Below, piece after piece: positions 44,527 to 54,957 of a DNA stretch of 64,000 nucleotides. This DNA is from Acidaminococcus fermentans DSM 20731 (GTDB lineage: Bacteria; Bacillota; Negativicutes; Acidaminococcales; Acidaminococcaceae), in NCBI RefSeq assembly GCF_000025305.1, contig NC_013740.1, positions 558,001 through 622,000 on the forward strand, written 5' to 3'. Each line of letters opens with the position of its first letter. Position 1 is the first letter of the stretch. The position numbers and the translations under genes are program-made. A model generated the notes under the pieces. The model had not been told where the DNA came from. It made no database searches and was given only the letters and a program-made list of their open reading frames with translations.

Positions 44527-45017
44527 TATCTCATATTAATAAACTGCATGTCGATTCCGAAATCCTGTCCTTTGACCAGCTGGATCACGGCCTGGAGATC
44601 ATCTTTTTTCGGGCCGGAAACCCGGATCTGATCGTCCTGCTGCTGGGTGGTCACCTTGATTTTGGCCCCTTTGATGGCGGCGATGACCTTTTTGGCGGTT
44701 TCCTTGTCGATGCCCTGTTTCAGTTTCACGGTCTGGCGTACGGTGCCTTTGGCGGCCGGTTCCACCTTGCCCGGATCCAGGGAACGGAGGGACAGGCCCC
44801 GTTTGGCCATCCGCTGCCGCAGGATGTCCAGGATGGCACCCAGTTTGTATTCGTCTTCGGCAGCCAGTTTCAGGTCTCCGTCCGCCAGTTCGATGGTGGC
44901 ATTGGAGCCCCGGAAATCATACCGCTGTTCGATTTCCTTCCGGGTCTGGTTCAGAGCATTGTCCAGTTCCTGCATGTCAATCTGGGAAACGATGTCGAAA
45001 GAGCTGTTCTTGGCCAT
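44526..45017 (-). CDS. YajQ-family nucleotide-binding protein
   Basis: 163 residues, full length. SFDIVSQIDMQELDNALNQ at the start and SGPKKDDLQAVIQLVK near the end are typical of YajQ, two ferredoxin-like folds. Xanthomonas YajQ binds cyclic di-GMP and E. coli YajQ binds nucleotides and tRNA in vitro. No diguanylate cyclase is in the window, so the ligand here is open. AGGAGG is 9 nt before the minus-strand ATG. Single-gene unit. Confidence 0.92.
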   Translation of the reverse strand: MAKNSSFDIVSQIDMQELDNALNQTRKEIEQRYDFRGSNATIELADGDLKLAAEDEYKLGAILDILRQRMAKRGLSLRSLDPGKVEPAAKGTVRQTVKLKQGIDKETAKKVIAAIKGAKIKVTTQQQDDQIRVSGPKKDDLQAVIQLVKGQDFGIDMQFINMR

Positions 45018-45098
45018 AAAATAAATCCTCCTGTAAATATCTTTTTTTACGGGCGGCCGGGTTCATACGGACGCCCAATTGATTGATTGGTTTGTTTC

Positions 45099-45118
45099 AA
45101 AATTTGCCTGCAAATTTT
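45099..45118. repeat. AAAATTTGC palindrome, copy 2
   Basis: AAAATTTGC, CT, GCAAATTTT; differs from the copy at 19254-19273 only in the central two bases. Confidence 0.6.
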
Positions 45119-45121
45119 ATC

Positions 45122-45156
45122 ATTCGGCCGCTGACCGTTGACAGCTGACCGCTGAC
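45122..45156 (-). repeat. Heptamer element, copy 7
   Basis: Minus strand: GTCAGCG, GTCAGCT, GTCAACG, GTCAGCG, cap GCCGAAT then GATAAAATTTGC. Same cap-to-palindrome order as copy 3. Confidence 0.72.
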
Positions 45157-45185
45157 AGGGAAACGATGCCTGGCATCGTTTCCCT
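45157..45185 (-). terminator. Hairpin downstream of the DUF4127 gene
   Basis: AGGGAAACGATGCC and its exact complement, nearly loopless 14-bp arms, touching the stop codon of the minus-strand gene. Confidence 0.65.
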
Positions 45186-46741
45186 CACTTCACCCTTACA
45201 TCCACCTCAAACATCCGGTTCCAGGGGAATTCCACGGTATAGGGGGTGCCTTTCAAAGTGGGTTCGTCTTCCACATACTGGCGGAATAGACGGCTGGTGC
45301 CGCTGAGGATCCGGTTGTAGTATTTGCCCAGATCGTATTTCAGCTTGAAATCATGCTGGTCGATCCCCAGGCTGATCCGGTACCGGACATTGGCCTGGTA
45401 GATCCAGTCATCCAGGAGCCGTGTCTTCAGCAGCCGTTCCCGTTCTTCCGGTCTGATCTGTTTTCCCAGGATCCCCTGGCTCAGGGCATAGCCAATGCTG
45501 TTGTCCGCGGTGTTCCAGCCGGAATAGGCGGTCAGGCCCAGCAGCGCTTTGGCGTCGGTCATGGCCAGCATGAACCCGTTGTCCGCGCCGTTGGCATAGG
45601 AAATATCCGCCAGGGCCACCGGTTTCCGGGTTTCCAGTTCCGCCAGTTCGGCGGCGAATTCCCGGTTGATCCGGCTGGCATAGGGGGCGTTGTCATTGGC
45701 GGTGGAATCCAGGCAGACCCCATTTTCCGGTGTGTTCACTGCCAGCACCAGATCCGCTTTTTTCAGATGAGAAGTTTCCACTCCGCCGCTGGCCAGGATC
45801 TGGTTCCGGACTGAATCTTCCGCCCGTTCGTCGGAATACAGGGGAATGGTGTCACCGCCCACTCCGGGAGCGAACAGGGGATAGACCCTGGGTTTCTCTC
45901 CCCGGATTTCATTGATGGCCCGGGTCACCAGCAGAAGCCCCACCTGGTCCACCCCGGGCAGGATCTGGAACCGGTTCTCCGTAATCCCATCTCCCACATA
46001 TTTCAGGTGCCGGGCTTCCATATGGGTCTGGGACAGGGGGGCATCGTCATCCTTGCCCAGGGCAAGATAGTGGAAAACCCCGTTCTGGCACAGCCGGATC
46101 AGCCGTTTGTTGGTCTGGAAGTTCATCAGCCGGCGGGTCCGCCAGTCCTGCATGACCATATTGGGAATCTGGGCCAGCAGGGTCTGCCGTTCCTGGATCT
46201 CCGAATAGGTCAGGGAGCCGTCCTGGTCTTCCTTGTCCTGAAGCTGGGACAGCCGGAAAATCTTGGGACCGAATTCCTCGTAGTATCCCGGTTCCACCTT
46301 GCCGATGCTCTGCTTGGGCGTCCGCATGATGGTGCTGAAGGCGTAGATCTTCAGGCCTGGATTGTCCTTTTTCAGCTTTTCCAGCCGCTGGACCTTAGCT
46401 TTCAGATATTTTTCCAGATGGTGGTGCTTCCGGGATGCCACCAGTCCGCCGTAGTTCAGGCTGTCCGTGGCGATCACCGCCGCTTCCGCATGGGGAGCCT
46501 CCTTTTCCAGCCAGTTCCACAGGGCTTCATTGTTTCCGGAACCCCGGTGGTCGGACAGATCCTTTTCCGGCGGCACCGTCAGGGGATAGCCTGCGGCTTT
46601 GGCGGTATCCACCGTATATTCCAGACAGACGGGCCGGTTGTCCAGAGGGACATACAGGATCTTGGGAGAAGCTTCCGCAGTTCCCATCAGGGAAAACAGC
46701 AGCAGTCCGCCTGCCAGGACCGATTTCAACGAAAAATGCAT
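45185..46741 (-). CDS. DUF4127-family exported protein
   Basis: 518 residues with a signal peptide ([16 protein letters not shown]). The mature start [16 protein letters not shown], then [13 protein letters not shown] and later [11 protein letters not shown], mark the DUF4127 family, known from Firmicutes and some other bacteria and of undetermined function. The conserved Asp/Asn/Arg/His set and Rossmann-like pattern hint at an enzyme acting in the periplasm, but no reaction is known. Its minus-strand start lies 136 bp from the divergent uvrB start. Family assignment is firm, function unknown. Confidence 0.82.
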   Translation of the reverse strand: MHFSLKSVLAGGLLLFSLMGTAEASPKILYVPLDNRPVCLEYTVDTAKAAGYPLTVPPEKDLSDHRGSGNNEALWNWLEKEAPHAEAAVIATDSLNYGGLVASRKHHHLEKYLKAKVQRLEKLKKDNPGLKIYAFSTIMRTPKQSIGKVEPGYYEEFGPKIFRLSQLQDKEDQDGSLTYSEIQERQTLLAQIPNMVMQDWRTRRLMNFQTNKRLIRLCQNGVFHYLALGKDDDAPLSQTHMEARHLKYVGDGITENRFQILPGVDQVGLLLVTRAINEIRGEKPRVYPLFAPGVGGDTIPLYSDERAEDSVRNQILASGGVETSHLKKADLVLAVNTPENGVCLDSTANDNAPYASRINREFAAELAELETRKPVALADISYANGADNGFMLAMTDAKALLGLTAYSGWNTADNSIGYALSQGILGKQIRPEERERLLKTRLLDDWIYQANVRYRISLGIDQHDFKLKYDLGKYYNRILSGTSRLFRQYVEDEPTLKGTPYTVEFPWNRMFEVDVRVK

Positions 46742-46833
46742 GGTTTCCTCCTTGTAACAGTATCATTTTATTATACACTATCTCTACGGACAAAAGAAAG
46801 TACTTTGACTTGCCAGTCAGTAGTTTTTCCGTA

Positions 46834-46842
46834 TGATATAAT
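46834..46842 (+). promoter_or_regulatory. Extended -10 promoter of uvrBAC
   Basis: TGATATAAT (46834-46842), TGN-extended -10, 34 nt before the uvrB ATG. No recognisable LexA box (neither CGAAC-N4-GTTCG nor CTGT-N8-ACAG) between it and the divergent gene. Confidence 0.6.
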
Positions 46843-46876
46843 GGAGAAGAATATGAAAGAACAAGGAGAAACCATT

Positions 46877-48871
46877 ATGCCTTTTGAAATTCATGCTCCT
46901 TTTGCTCCGGCGGGAGATCAGCCGGAAGCCATAGATGCCCTGGCCAGAGGGGTGGAAGAAGGGATGCACACCCAGGTGCTCCTGGGGGCCACTGGTACCG
47001 GCAAGACCTACACCATTGCCCAGGTAATCCAGAAAGTCCAGAAGCCCACTCTGGTCATTGCCCACAACAAGACCCTGGCAGCCCAGCTGTGCAGCGAATT
47101 CAAGGAATTCTTCCCCAACAATGCGGTGGAATACTTTGTTTCCTATTATGATTACTACCAGCCGGAAGCCTACATCCCGGCCACGGATACCTACATCGAG
47201 AAAGATTCCTCCATGAACGATGAAATCGACAAGCTGCGCCACTCGGCCACTTCCGCCCTGATGGAACGGCGGGACGTGATCGTGGTGGCGTCGGTTTCCT
47301 GCATCTACGGCCTGGGCGGGCCCAAGGACTATTACGACAGTGTCCTGTCCCTGCGCATCGGCCAGACGGTGGAACGGGATGCCATCCTGGAAAAACTGGT
47401 GAAGATCCGCTATGACCGGAACGACCTGTCCCTGGAGCGGGGCAAGTTCCGGGTCCGGGGGGACGTGATCGAAGTGGTGCCCGCCAGCTATGGGGAAAAA
47501 GCCATCCGCATCGAACTGTTCGGGGACGAAGTGGACAGCCTGGAAGAAATCGACGTGCTCACCGGCCAGGTGGTGGACAAACGGACCCATGTGGCCATTT
47601 TTCCCGCCAGCCATTATGTGACCAGCGACGAGAACCTGGAGCGGGCCCGGAAGGACATCCGCCGGGAACTGAACGAACGGCTGAAGGTGCTGAAGGGGGA
47701 GAACAAGCTCCTGGAAGCCCAACGGCTGGAACAGCGGACCAATTACGATCTGGAAATGATGCAGGAACTGGGATACTGCAGCGGCATAGAAAACTACTCC
47801 CGGCATCTCACCGGCCGGAAACCGGGAGAACCGCCCTTTACCCTGGTGAACTATTTCCCCAAGGATTTCCTTACGGTGATCGACGAAAGCCATGTGACCC
47901 TGCCACAGCTCCGGGCCATGTACGCCGGGGACCGGGCCCGGAAGGAACAGCTGGTGAAGTACGGCTTCCGGCTGCCCTCGGCCATTGACAACCGGCCCCT
48001 GACCTTTGATGAATTCCAGGCCCAGCGGGGACAGATCATCTATGTGTCCGCCACCCCGGGCTCCTACGAAATGGAAACCACTGACCAGGTGGTGGAACAG
48101 ATCATCCGGCCCACCGGGCTGCTGGATCCCAAAATCGAAGTGCGGCCCATCAAAGGGCAGATCGATGACCTGCTGGGCGAGATCCACAAGGTGACGGCCC
48201 AGAAGGAACGGGTGCTGGTGACCACCCTGACCAAGAAGATGGCGGAAGATCTGACGGAATACCTCACCACCGCCGGAGTCCGGGTCCGCTATCTCCATTC
48301 GGACATCGCCACCATCGAACGGGCGGAAATCATCCATGATCTCCGGGCCGGAAAATTCGATGTGCTGGTGGGCATCAACCTGCTCCGGGAAGGGCTGGAT
48401 ATGCCGGAAGTGAGCCTGGTGGCCATCCTGGATGCGGACAAGGAAGGGTTCCTGCGCAGTGATACGGCCATGATCCAGACCATCGGCCGGGCAGCCCGGA
48501 ACGCCCACGGCCGGGTGATCATGTATGCGGACACCATCACCGGTTCCATGGAGCGGGCCATCAGCGAAACCGCCCGGCGCCGGGAAAAACAGGAGGCCTT
48601 CAACAAGGTCCACGGCATTGTGCCCCGGACCATCCAGAAAAAAGTGGTGGATCTGATCAAGCTCACCAAGGTGGAGGAAGACAATACCGCCGCCAAAGGC
48701 TATACGGCCAAAACGGTGAAGAAACTGAAGCCCAGGGAGCTGGACAAGCAGATCCGGCTCATGGAAAAGAAAATGAAGGAAGCGGCCAAACAGCTGGATT
48801 TCGAACTGGCCGCGGAATACCGGGACCAGCTGATATTGCTGAAAGGAGAGCAGCGGAAAGCTCATGAATGA
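46877..48871 (+). CDS. uvrB: Excinuclease ABC subunit B
   Basis: 664 residues from ATG 46877; AAGGAG sits 8 nt upstream and the protein begins with the canonical [17 protein letters not shown]. The reading frame is open far upstream only because it runs antisense to the DUF4127 gene. GATGTGKT Walker A (37-44), the beta-hairpin [14 protein letters not shown]-type DESH, helicase motifs V and VI ([19 protein letters not shown]) and a C-terminal UVR motif binding UvrC are present. UvrB verifies damage in nucleotide excision repair. uvrA overlaps its stop by 8 nt. Confidence 0.96.
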   Translation: MPFEIHAPFAPAGDQPEAIDALARGVEEGMHTQVLLGATGTGKTYTIAQVIQKVQKPTLVIAHNKTLAAQLCSEFKEFFPNNAVEYFVSYYDYYQPEAYIPATDTYIEKDSSMNDEIDKLRHSATSALMERRDVIVVASVSCIYGLGGPKDYYDSVLSLRIGQTVERDAILEKLVKIRYDRNDLSLERGKFRVRGDVIEVVPASYGEKAIRIELFGDEVDSLEEIDVLTGQVVDKRTHVAIFPASHYVTSDENLERARKDIRRELNERLKVLKGENKLLEAQRLEQRTNYDLEMMQELGYCSGIENYSRHLTGRKPGEPPFTLVNYFPKDFLTVIDESHVTLPQLRAMYAGDRARKEQLVKYGFRLPSAIDNRPLTFDEFQAQRGQIIYVSATPGSYEMETTDQVVEQIIRPTGLLDPKIEVRPIKGQIDDLLGEIHKVTAQKERVLVTTLTKKMAEDLTEYLTTAGVRVRYLHSDIATIERAEIIHDLRAGKFDVLVGINLLREGLDMPEVSLVAILDADKEGFLRSDTAMIQTIGRAARNAHGRVIMYADTITGSMERAISETARRREKQEAFNKVHGIVPRTIQKKVVDLIKLTKVEEDNTAAKGYTAKTVKKLKPRELDKQIRLMEKKMKEAAKQLDFELAAEYRDQLILLKGEQRKAHE

Positions 48872-51683
48872 AGATGTCATTGTAATCCAGGGGGCGCGGC
48901 AGCACAACCTGAAGAATATATCCCTGAACATCCCCCGGAACAAACTGGTGGTGATCACCGGTCTGTCCGGCAGCGGGAAATCCTCCCTGGCCTTTGATAC
49001 CATCTATGCGGAAGGCCAGCGCCGGTACGTGGAAAGCCTGTCGGCCTATGCCCGGCAGTTCCTGGGACAGATGGACAAACCGGATGTGGACTATATCGGG
49101 GGACTGTCCCCGGCCATTTCCATCGACCAGAAGACCACCAGCCGGAACCCCCGGTCCACGGTGGGAACGGTAACGGAGATCTACGACTATCTCCGGCTGC
49201 TGTTTGCCCGGATCGGGATCCCCCATTGTCCCCAGTGCGGGAAAGTCATCGAACGCCAGTCCCCCCAGCAGATTGCCGACAAGGTGCTGGAATTGCCGGA
49301 AGGAACCAAATTCATGATCCTGGCACCGGTGGTGCGGGGCCGGAAAGGGGAACACAAAAACATCCTGGAAACCGTCCGCCGGGCAGGATACGTGCGGGTG
49401 AAGGTGGATGACCACCTGTATACCCTGGATGAGGAAATCCAGCTGGACAAAAAGAAGAAACACTCCATTTCCGTGGTGGTGGACCGGCTGGTGGCCCGGC
49501 CGGGACTGGGAAGCCGGCTCACCGATTCCCTGGAAACCGCTTTGAAACTGGGAGAAGGGACCGTGGCCATCGAAGAGATCGGAGGTGAGACCCATGTGTA
49601 CAGCGAAAAGTTCGCCTGTGCGGAATGCGGCATCAGCCTGCCGGAAATCGAACCCCGGCTGTTTTCTTTCAACGCACCCTATGGCGCCTGCCCGGACTGC
49701 ATGGGCCTGGGACAGCATATGGAGTTCGATCCGGATCTGATCATCCCGGACAAGACCAGACCCTTTGACCAGGGGGCCATTGCGGCGGTCAGCTCCAATG
49801 TGAAATCCTATTTTCTCTGCCAGCTGGCGGCGGTGCTGAAAAGCCGGGGCTATTCCCTCCAGAACTGCTGGAAGGATCTGCCCAGGAAGTTCCAGCAGCA
49901 GCTTCTGGAAGGGATCCCGGACGAAATCTTCACCTTTTCCTACCAGAATCTCATGGGGGAAATCAACGAACACAATACACCCTTTGAAGGGATCATCCCG
50001 GTCTTGAAACGGCGGCTGAAAGAGGCCATGAGTGAAAGCCAGCGGCTGGACTATGAATCCTTCATGACCGCCATCGAATGTTCCACCTGCCATGGGGCCC
50101 GGCTTCGTCCGGAAGTCCTGGGCATCACCGTGGATGGAAAGAACATCCAGCAGGTGTGCCGGATGCCGGTGCGGGAATGTCTGGCTTTCTTCAACGGACT
50201 GCAGCTGTCGGATCGGGACGCCTTCATTGCCAAACAGATCCTGAAGGAAATCCGGGCCCGGCTGAGCTTTTTGAACAATGTGGGGCTGGATTACCTGACC
50301 CTGGACCGGGCGGCGGCCACCCTGTCCGGCGGGGAAGCCCAGCGGATCCGGCTGGCCACCCAGATTGGTTCCGGTCTGGTGGGGGTGCTGTACATCCTGG
50401 ATGAACCCAGTATCGGCCTGCACCAGCGGGACAATGACAAGCTGCTGGAAACTCTGAAGAATCTCCGGGACATGGGAAACACCCTGATTGTGGTGGAACA
50501 TGACGAGGACACCATGCGGGCGGCGGACCAGATCATCGACATCGGACCGGGAGCCGGGGAAAACGGCGGCTATGTGGTAGCCCAGGGCACGGCGGATGAA
50601 ATCAGCCAGGTGCCGGAATCCATTACCGGCCAGTATCTCAGCGGCCGGAAAAAGATTCCGGTGCCCCAAGAGCGGCGGAAAGGAAACGGGAAACAACTCA
50701 CCATCAAGGGAGCCCGGGCCAACAACCTGAAGGACATCGATGTGTCCATTCCTCTGGGGACCCTGACGGTGGTCACCGGGGTCAGCGGCAGCGGCAAAAG
50801 CACCCTGATCAACGATATTCTGTACAAGGCTCTGGCCAAAAAGCTCATGGGAGCCCGGGAACGGCCACTGGCCCATGACCGGATCAACGGAATCCAGCAC
50901 ATCGACAAGGTGATCAACATCGACCAGAGCCCCATTGGCCGGACGCCCCGGTCCAACCCGGCCACCTACACCGGCACCTTCGACCTGATCCGGACCCTGT
51001 TCAGTACCACCAATGATGCCAAACTCCGGGGCTACAAGCCGGGCCGGTTCAGCTTCAACGTGAAGGGGGGACGGTGCGAGGCCTGCCATGGGGACGGGAT
51101 GCTGAAAATCGAGATGAACTTCCTGCCGGATGTGTATGTGCCCTGCGAAGTGTGCAAAGGCACCCGGTACAACCGGGATACCCTGGAAGTCCGCTACAAG
51201 GGCAAGAACATTGCGGAAGTCCTGGATATGACCGTCAGCGAGGCCTGTCAGTATTTCAGCAACCAGCAGCGGATCCTCCGGAAGCTTCAGGTGCTGGAAG
51301 ACGTGGGCCTGGGGTACATCCGTCTGGGCCAGGCGGCCACCACCCTGTCCGGCGGGGAAGCCCAGCGGGTGAAACTGGCCACGGAACTGGCCAAGGTGAA
51401 CACCGGACGGACCCTGTATATCCTGGACGAACCCACCACCGGCCTCCACATGGCCGATGTGCACAAACTGCTGGAAGTGCTCCAGCGGCTGGTGGATGCG
51501 GGCAGTACCGTGGTGGTCATCGAGCACAACCTGGACGTGATCAAAAGTGCTGACTGGCTCATCGACCTGGGGCCGGAAGGGGGCGACCGGGGCGGCACGG
51601 TGATTGCCACCGGGACCCCGGAACAGGTGGCCCAGGTGCCGGAATCCTACACCGGCCAGTATGTAAAGAAGGTACTGGAATGA
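48864..51683 (+). CDS. uvrA: Excinuclease ABC subunit A
   Basis: 939 residues, two ABC-type ATPase halves: Walker [10 protein letters not shown] (33-41) and GVSGSGKST (639-647), signatures [12 protein letters not shown] and [12 protein letters not shown], zinc modules CPQCGK, CAECG and [15 protein letters not shown]. UvrA dimers find DNA lesions and load UvrB. Middle gene of uvrBAC, overlapping both neighbours (8 nt and 4 nt), which keeps subunit supply matched. Confidence 0.97.
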   Translation: MNEDVIVIQGARQHNLKNISLNIPRNKLVVITGLSGSGKSSLAFDTIYAEGQRRYVESLSAYARQFLGQMDKPDVDYIGGLSPAISIDQKTTSRNPRSTVGTVTEIYDYLRLLFARIGIPHCPQCGKVIERQSPQQIADKVLELPEGTKFMILAPVVRGRKGEHKNILETVRRAGYVRVKVDDHLYTLDEEIQLDKKKKHSISVVVDRLVARPGLGSRLTDSLETALKLGEGTVAIEEIGGETHVYSEKFACAECGISLPEIEPRLFSFNAPYGACPDCMGLGQHMEFDPDLIIPDKTRPFDQGAIAAVSSNVKSYFLCQLAAVLKSRGYSLQNCWKDLPRKFQQQLLEGIPDEIFTFSYQNLMGEINEHNTPFEGIIPVLKRRLKEAMSESQRLDYESFMTAIECSTCHGARLRPEVLGITVDGKNIQQVCRMPVRECLAFFNGLQLSDRDAFIAKQILKEIRARLSFLNNVGLDYLTLDRAAATLSGGEAQRIRLATQIGSGLVGVLYILDEPSIGLHQRDNDKLLETLKNLRDMGNTLIVVEHDEDTMRAADQIIDIGPGAGENGGYVVAQGTADEISQVPESITGQYLSGRKKIPVPQERRKGNGKQLTIKGARANNLKDIDVSIPLGTLTVVTGVSGSGKSTLINDILYKALAKKLMGARERPLAHDRINGIQHIDKVINIDQSPIGRTPRSNPATYTGTFDLIRTLFSTTNDAKLRGYKPGRFSFNVKGGRCEACHGDGMLKIEMNFLPDVYVPCEVCKGTRYNRDTLEVRYKGKNIAEVLDMTVSEACQYFSNQQRILRKLQVLEDVGLGYIRLGQAATTLSGGEAQRVKLATELAKVNTGRTLYILDEPTTGLHMADVHKLLEVLQRLVDAGSTVVVIEHNLDVIKSADWLIDLGPEGGDRGGTVIATGTPEQVAQVPESYTGQYVKKVLE

Positions 51684-53536
51684 ACGATGCCATCAAAGAG
51701 ACCCTGGCGGTGCTGCCCAACGCCCCGGGGGTCTACATCATGCACGATGCCTCCGGCAAGGTGATCTATGTGGGGAAGGCGGTGATCCTGAAGAACCGGG
51801 TGCGCAGTTATTTCCGCCCGGCCAGCCAGGTGTCCCCCAAGGTCCGGGCCATCAACGCCCATGTGGCCTCCATTGAAACCATTGTCACCGCCAGTGAGAT
51901 GGAAGCCCTGATCCTGGAGTGCAACCTGATCAAGAAGTACCGGCCCCGGTACAACATCGATCTGAAGGACGACAAGACCTATCCCTATCTGAAGATCACC
52001 GTAGGGGAAGCCTATCCCCGGATGGTGCTCACCCGGCGGGTGCTGAAGGACGGGGCCCGGTATTACGGGCCCTTTGCCGACGCGGGAGCCCTCCGGGACA
52101 CCATGAAACTGATCCGGACCATGTTCCCCCTGCGCCACTGCCGGAACCTGAACGCCAAACGGCCCTGTCTCCAGTACCATCTCCACCGGTGCCTGGCCCC
52201 CTGTACGGGGAAGGTGCCGGTCAGTGAATATCGGCAGATGGTGGATGCCGTCCTGCTGCTCCTGGACGGGAAGGTGACCCAGCTGGAAAAAGATCTCACC
52301 GCCAAGATGCAGCAGGCTTCGGACAACCTGGAATTCGAGGCGGCGGCCCGGTACCGGGATTCTCTGCTGAGCCTCCGGAAACTGGCGGAAAAACAGAAGG
52401 CCACCACCGAAAGCGGCGACCGGGATGTGGTGGGACTGGCCATGGATGACAGCGGAGTCTGCGTCCAGGTGTTCTTCATCCGCAGCGGAAAGATCCTGGG
52501 CCGGGACAGCTTTTTCCTGGATCAGGAAATCGGTGAGCCGGATGGGGAAGTGCTGGGGGATTTCCTGAAGCAGTACTACCACGAAAACCACCGGCCGCCC
52601 CGGGAAATCCTGGTCAGTGCCGAACTGGCCGACAGTGACCGGACCCTGCTGGGGCAGTGGCTGAGCAGTCTTTGCGAAAAGCCGGTGAACCTGCTGGTGC
52701 CCCAGCGGGGACTGAAGCACGACCTGGTGCTTATGGCCGTGAACAACGCAAAAAAGAACCTGGAAGAAAGGCTGCGCCGGGGCCATGCTTCTGGCCAGAC
52801 CGGCCTGGATGCGGCGGAACAGCTCCAGAAAGCCCTGGGACTGGCCAAACCGCTGGAACGGATGGACTGTTTCGATATTTCCCACAACCAGGGCCGGGAA
52901 ACCGTGGCCTCCATGGTGGTGTTCCGGGACGGGGTCCCCAGCAAGAAGGACTACCGGCGGTACAAACTCCGGTCCACGGAAGGCAAGCCTGATGACTTCA
53001 AATCCATGCAGGAAGTTGTGTACCGGCGGTACCGGGATCTGGAGGATCTGCCCAGCCTGATCATCATCGACGGGGGCAAGGGGCAGCTCAGTTCCGCCTG
53101 TGAGGTGATCCGGGGGCTGGGCATCACTCCGGAGGAAGTCCCTGTGATCGGGCTGGCCAAGCGGGAAGAGGAAATCTTCAAGGAAGGGGCCCACACCAGC
53201 ATCCTGCTGGACAAAATGTCCCCGGCCCTGCACCTGATCCAGCATATCCGGGACGAAGCCCACCGGTTTGCCATTACCTACCATCGGAAGCGGCTGGGGA
53301 AACGGAACCTGGTGTCGGTCCTGGACCATCTGGAGGGACTGGGGCCCAAGCGCCGGGCGGCCCTGTGGAAACGGTTCGGGTCCCTGGATGCCATGCGCCA
53401 GGCCTCGGTGGAGGATCTGGCAGCAGTGGACACCATGAACCGGACTGTAGCCGAGCGGGTCCATACCTTTCTCCAGGGCAGCCTGCTGGAAAAAACGGCG
53501 CTGCTGGAAACGGGAGCCGGCACAAAAGAAAAATAA
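51680..53536 (+). CDS. uvrC: Excinuclease ABC subunit C
   Basis: 618 residues. GIY-YIG nuclease at the N-terminus ([18 protein letters not shown]), a UVR helix pair binding UvrB ([11 protein letters not shown]), an endonuclease V/RNase H-like domain ([23 protein letters not shown]) and C-terminal helix-hairpin-helix motifs ([18 protein letters not shown]). It cuts both sides of the lesion. ATGA overlap with uvrA. An AT-rich hairpin follows. Confidence 0.96.
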   Translation: MNDAIKETLAVLPNAPGVYIMHDASGKVIYVGKAVILKNRVRSYFRPASQVSPKVRAINAHVASIETIVTASEMEALILECNLIKKYRPRYNIDLKDDKTYPYLKITVGEAYPRMVLTRRVLKDGARYYGPFADAGALRDTMKLIRTMFPLRHCRNLNAKRPCLQYHLHRCLAPCTGKVPVSEYRQMVDAVLLLLDGKVTQLEKDLTAKMQQASDNLEFEAAARYRDSLLSLRKLAEKQKATTESGDRDVVGLAMDDSGVCVQVFFIRSGKILGRDSFFLDQEIGEPDGEVLGDFLKQYYHENHRPPREILVSAELADSDRTLLGQWLSSLCEKPVNLLVPQRGLKHDLVLMAVNNAKKNLEERLRRGHASGQTGLDAAEQLQKALGLAKPLERMDCFDISHNQGRETVASMVVFRDGVPSKKDYRRYKLRSTEGKPDDFKSMQEVVYRRYRDLEDLPSLIIIDGGKGQLSSACEVIRGLGITPEEVPVIGLAKREEEIFKEGAHTSILLDKMSPALHLIQHIRDEAHRFAITYHRKRLGKRNLVSVLDHLEGLGPKRRAALWKRFGSLDAMRQASVEDLAAVDTMNRTVAERVHTFLQGSLLEKTALLETGAGTKEK

Positions 53537-53543
53537 AAGATTC

Positions 53544-53568
53544 TTTTTCAATAACTTTTATTGAAAAA
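53544..53568. terminator. AT-rich hairpin after uvrC
   Basis: TTTTTCAATA (53544-53553), ACTTT loop, TATTGAAAAA (53559-53568), perfect 10 bp. Little T-run beyond the stem. Confidence 0.5.
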
Positions 53569-53582
53569 TCTTGTAAAACCTA

Positions 53583-53611
53583 TTGCCACAAGACAGAAGC
53601 TCTGGTATAAT
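53583..53611 (+). promoter_or_regulatory. Promoter of the rubredoxin gene
   Basis: TTGCCA (53583-53588), 17-nt spacer, TATAAT (53606-53611) with a TGG extension. Confidence 0.75.
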
Positions 53612-53650
53612 CGAGGGCGAAAACAAATAATCCTGAGGGGGATAAACACA

Positions 53651-53812
53651 ATGAAAAAATACGTTTGTGACGTTTGCGGTTATGTATATGATGAAGCTGC
53701 CGGTGATCCGGAACACAACATTGCTCCCGGCACCAAATTCGAAGATCTGCCGGAAGATTGGGTCTGCCCCATCTGCGGCGTAGGCAAAGATCAGTTCTCC
53801 GAAGAAGCCTAA
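53651..53812 (+). CDS. Rubredoxin
   Basis: 53 residues from ATG 53651, preceded by GAGGGGG. One iron is held by C6, C9, C39 and C42 in YVCDVCGY and WVCPICG, with the usual aromatic core (Y13, W37). Rubredoxins pass single electrons, often to rubrerythrin, superoxide reductase or flavodiiron oxygen reductases in anaerobes; none is in the window. Codon use indicates good expression. Single-gene unit with a strong promoter and terminator, at the edge of the redox island. Confidence 0.96.
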   Translation: MKKYVCDVCGYVYDEAAGDPEHNIAPGTKFEDLPEDWVCPICGVGKDQFSEEA

Positions 53813-53822
53813 AAAGCCGGAA

Positions 53823-53855
53823 GGGCTGTCGCACAAAAGCGGCAGCCTTTTTTTT
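53823..53855 (+). terminator. rho-independent terminator of the rubredoxin gene
   Basis: GGCTGTCGC (53824-53832), ACAAAA loop, GCGGCAGCC (53839-53847), then eight T. A variant of the GGCTGTTGC stem family. Confidence 0.88.
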
Positions 53856-53940
53856 GTCCTTTCCCCCTTTCAGGGGGACACTGCAGAGGGCAATCGTCGT
53901 GATCGACTCGCGGTATCTTGAAAGGAAGGTGTAAACCGGT

Positions 53941-54834
53941 ATGGAACTTCGTGTATTGCGGTATTTTCTGGAGGTGGCGCGGCAGGGGAACATCACCCGG
54001 GCGGCAGAGGCACTCCACGTGACCCAGCCCACCCTTTCCCGGCAGCTCCAGGATCTGGAAAAGGAACTGGGAGCGCCGCTGTTCATCCGGTCCAAACGCC
54101 GGATAGAACTGACGGAAGCCGGGCTTTTTCTCAAGGCCCGGGCTGAGGAAATGACCACCCTGGAAGAAAAGACACTGGACCAGTTCGCCCATCTGGAGGA
54201 GTTCGTGGCCGGAGATGTGTACATCGGCGGCGGGGAGACGGAGGCCATGAAGCTGGTGATGGAGGCCCTGACGCCCCTGGGCCGTGCCTATCCCCAGGTC
54301 CATTTCCATTTTTACAGTGGCAACGAGGAACAGACCATTGACGGGCTGCAGCGGGGGACGCTGGATTTCGGGCTCCTGTGCCTGGAGACGCCGCCGGAAG
54401 GGGTGGTGTACCGCAAAATCCCCTATGACGATACCTGGGGAATCTATCTGCGCAAGGATCATCCTCTGGCCCGGAAGGACGCCATTACCGCGGCTGATAT
54501 TGCCGGAGAGTCGGTTATCCTGTCCCGCCAGCTGCTGAACAATCATATCTTCAACCACTGGCTGGGAATCGAGGCGGAGAAGCTGAACGTGCGGGCCACA
54601 TACAATCTGATCTATAATGCAGCTTTCCTTGCGGAGCAGCGCATGGGTCTGCTGTTTTCTTTTGGGGGATTGCTGGCCCTGGATGGGGATCATCATTCCC
54701 AGCTGACCTTCCGGCCGCTGCAGCCGGCCCTGCATTCTCATAACTACCTGATCTGGAAGGAGAATCAGGTCTTTTCCCGGGCTGCCGGCGTGGTCCATGC
54801 CCGGCTGGAGGAAGTGTTCGGACCTCACAATTAA
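53941..54834 (+). CDS. LysR-family regulator 1
   Basis: 297 residues. Winged helix-turn-helix at 1-60 (GNITRAAEALHVTQPTLSRQL), linker helix, and a two-lobe effector domain (VYIGGGETEAM, then LDFGLLCLETPPEGVVYRKI). It is followed at once, in the same direction, by an alpha/beta hydrolase gene whose promoter carries the shared ATAC-N7-GTAT box. It is therefore one of two candidates for the regulator of the island; effector unknown. Its own upstream region lacks the box, so autoregulation is not evident. Confidence 0.9.
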   Translation: MELRVLRYFLEVARQGNITRAAEALHVTQPTLSRQLQDLEKELGAPLFIRSKRRIELTEAGLFLKARAEEMTTLEEKTLDQFAHLEEFVAGDVYIGGGETEAMKLVMEALTPLGRAYPQVHFHFYSGNEEQTIDGLQRGTLDFGLLCLETPPEGVVYRKIPYDDTWGIYLRKDHPLARKDAITAADIAGESVILSRQLLNNHIFNHWLGIEAEKLNVRATYNLIYNAAFLAEQRMGLLFSFGGLLALDGDHHSQLTFRPLQPALHSHNYLIWKENQVFSRAAGVVHARLEEVFGPHN

Positions 54835-54835
54835 T

Positions 54836-54902
54836 ATACCTTTTAAGCATAGTAAACAAAATCATATAAGTATTGGTAATAAATCACCTTCTGCTGTATA
54901 CT
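54836..54902 (+). promoter_or_regulatory. LysR-type promoter, alpha/beta hydrolase gene
   Basis: ATAC-N7-GCAT (54836-54850, one mismatch), second half ATAAGTATT from 54866, TATACT at 54897-54902. The -10 is 61 bp from the dyad start, as in the four other promoters. Confidence 0.7.
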
Positions 54903-54957
54903 GAAACCATTGGAAAGAGCAAATGACTGGTTTGGAATACAGAAAGAGGTGTTTTTT

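Noticed and set aside
46007-46876. Upstream extension of the uvrB frame
   Set aside because: It is antisense to the DUF4127 gene, has no UvrB similarity, and an ideal ribosome site and promoter lie just before ATG 46877.
46742-46876. LexA (SOS) operator before uvrB
   Set aside because: Neither the Bacillus nor the E. coli type box is recognisable between the divergent genes.
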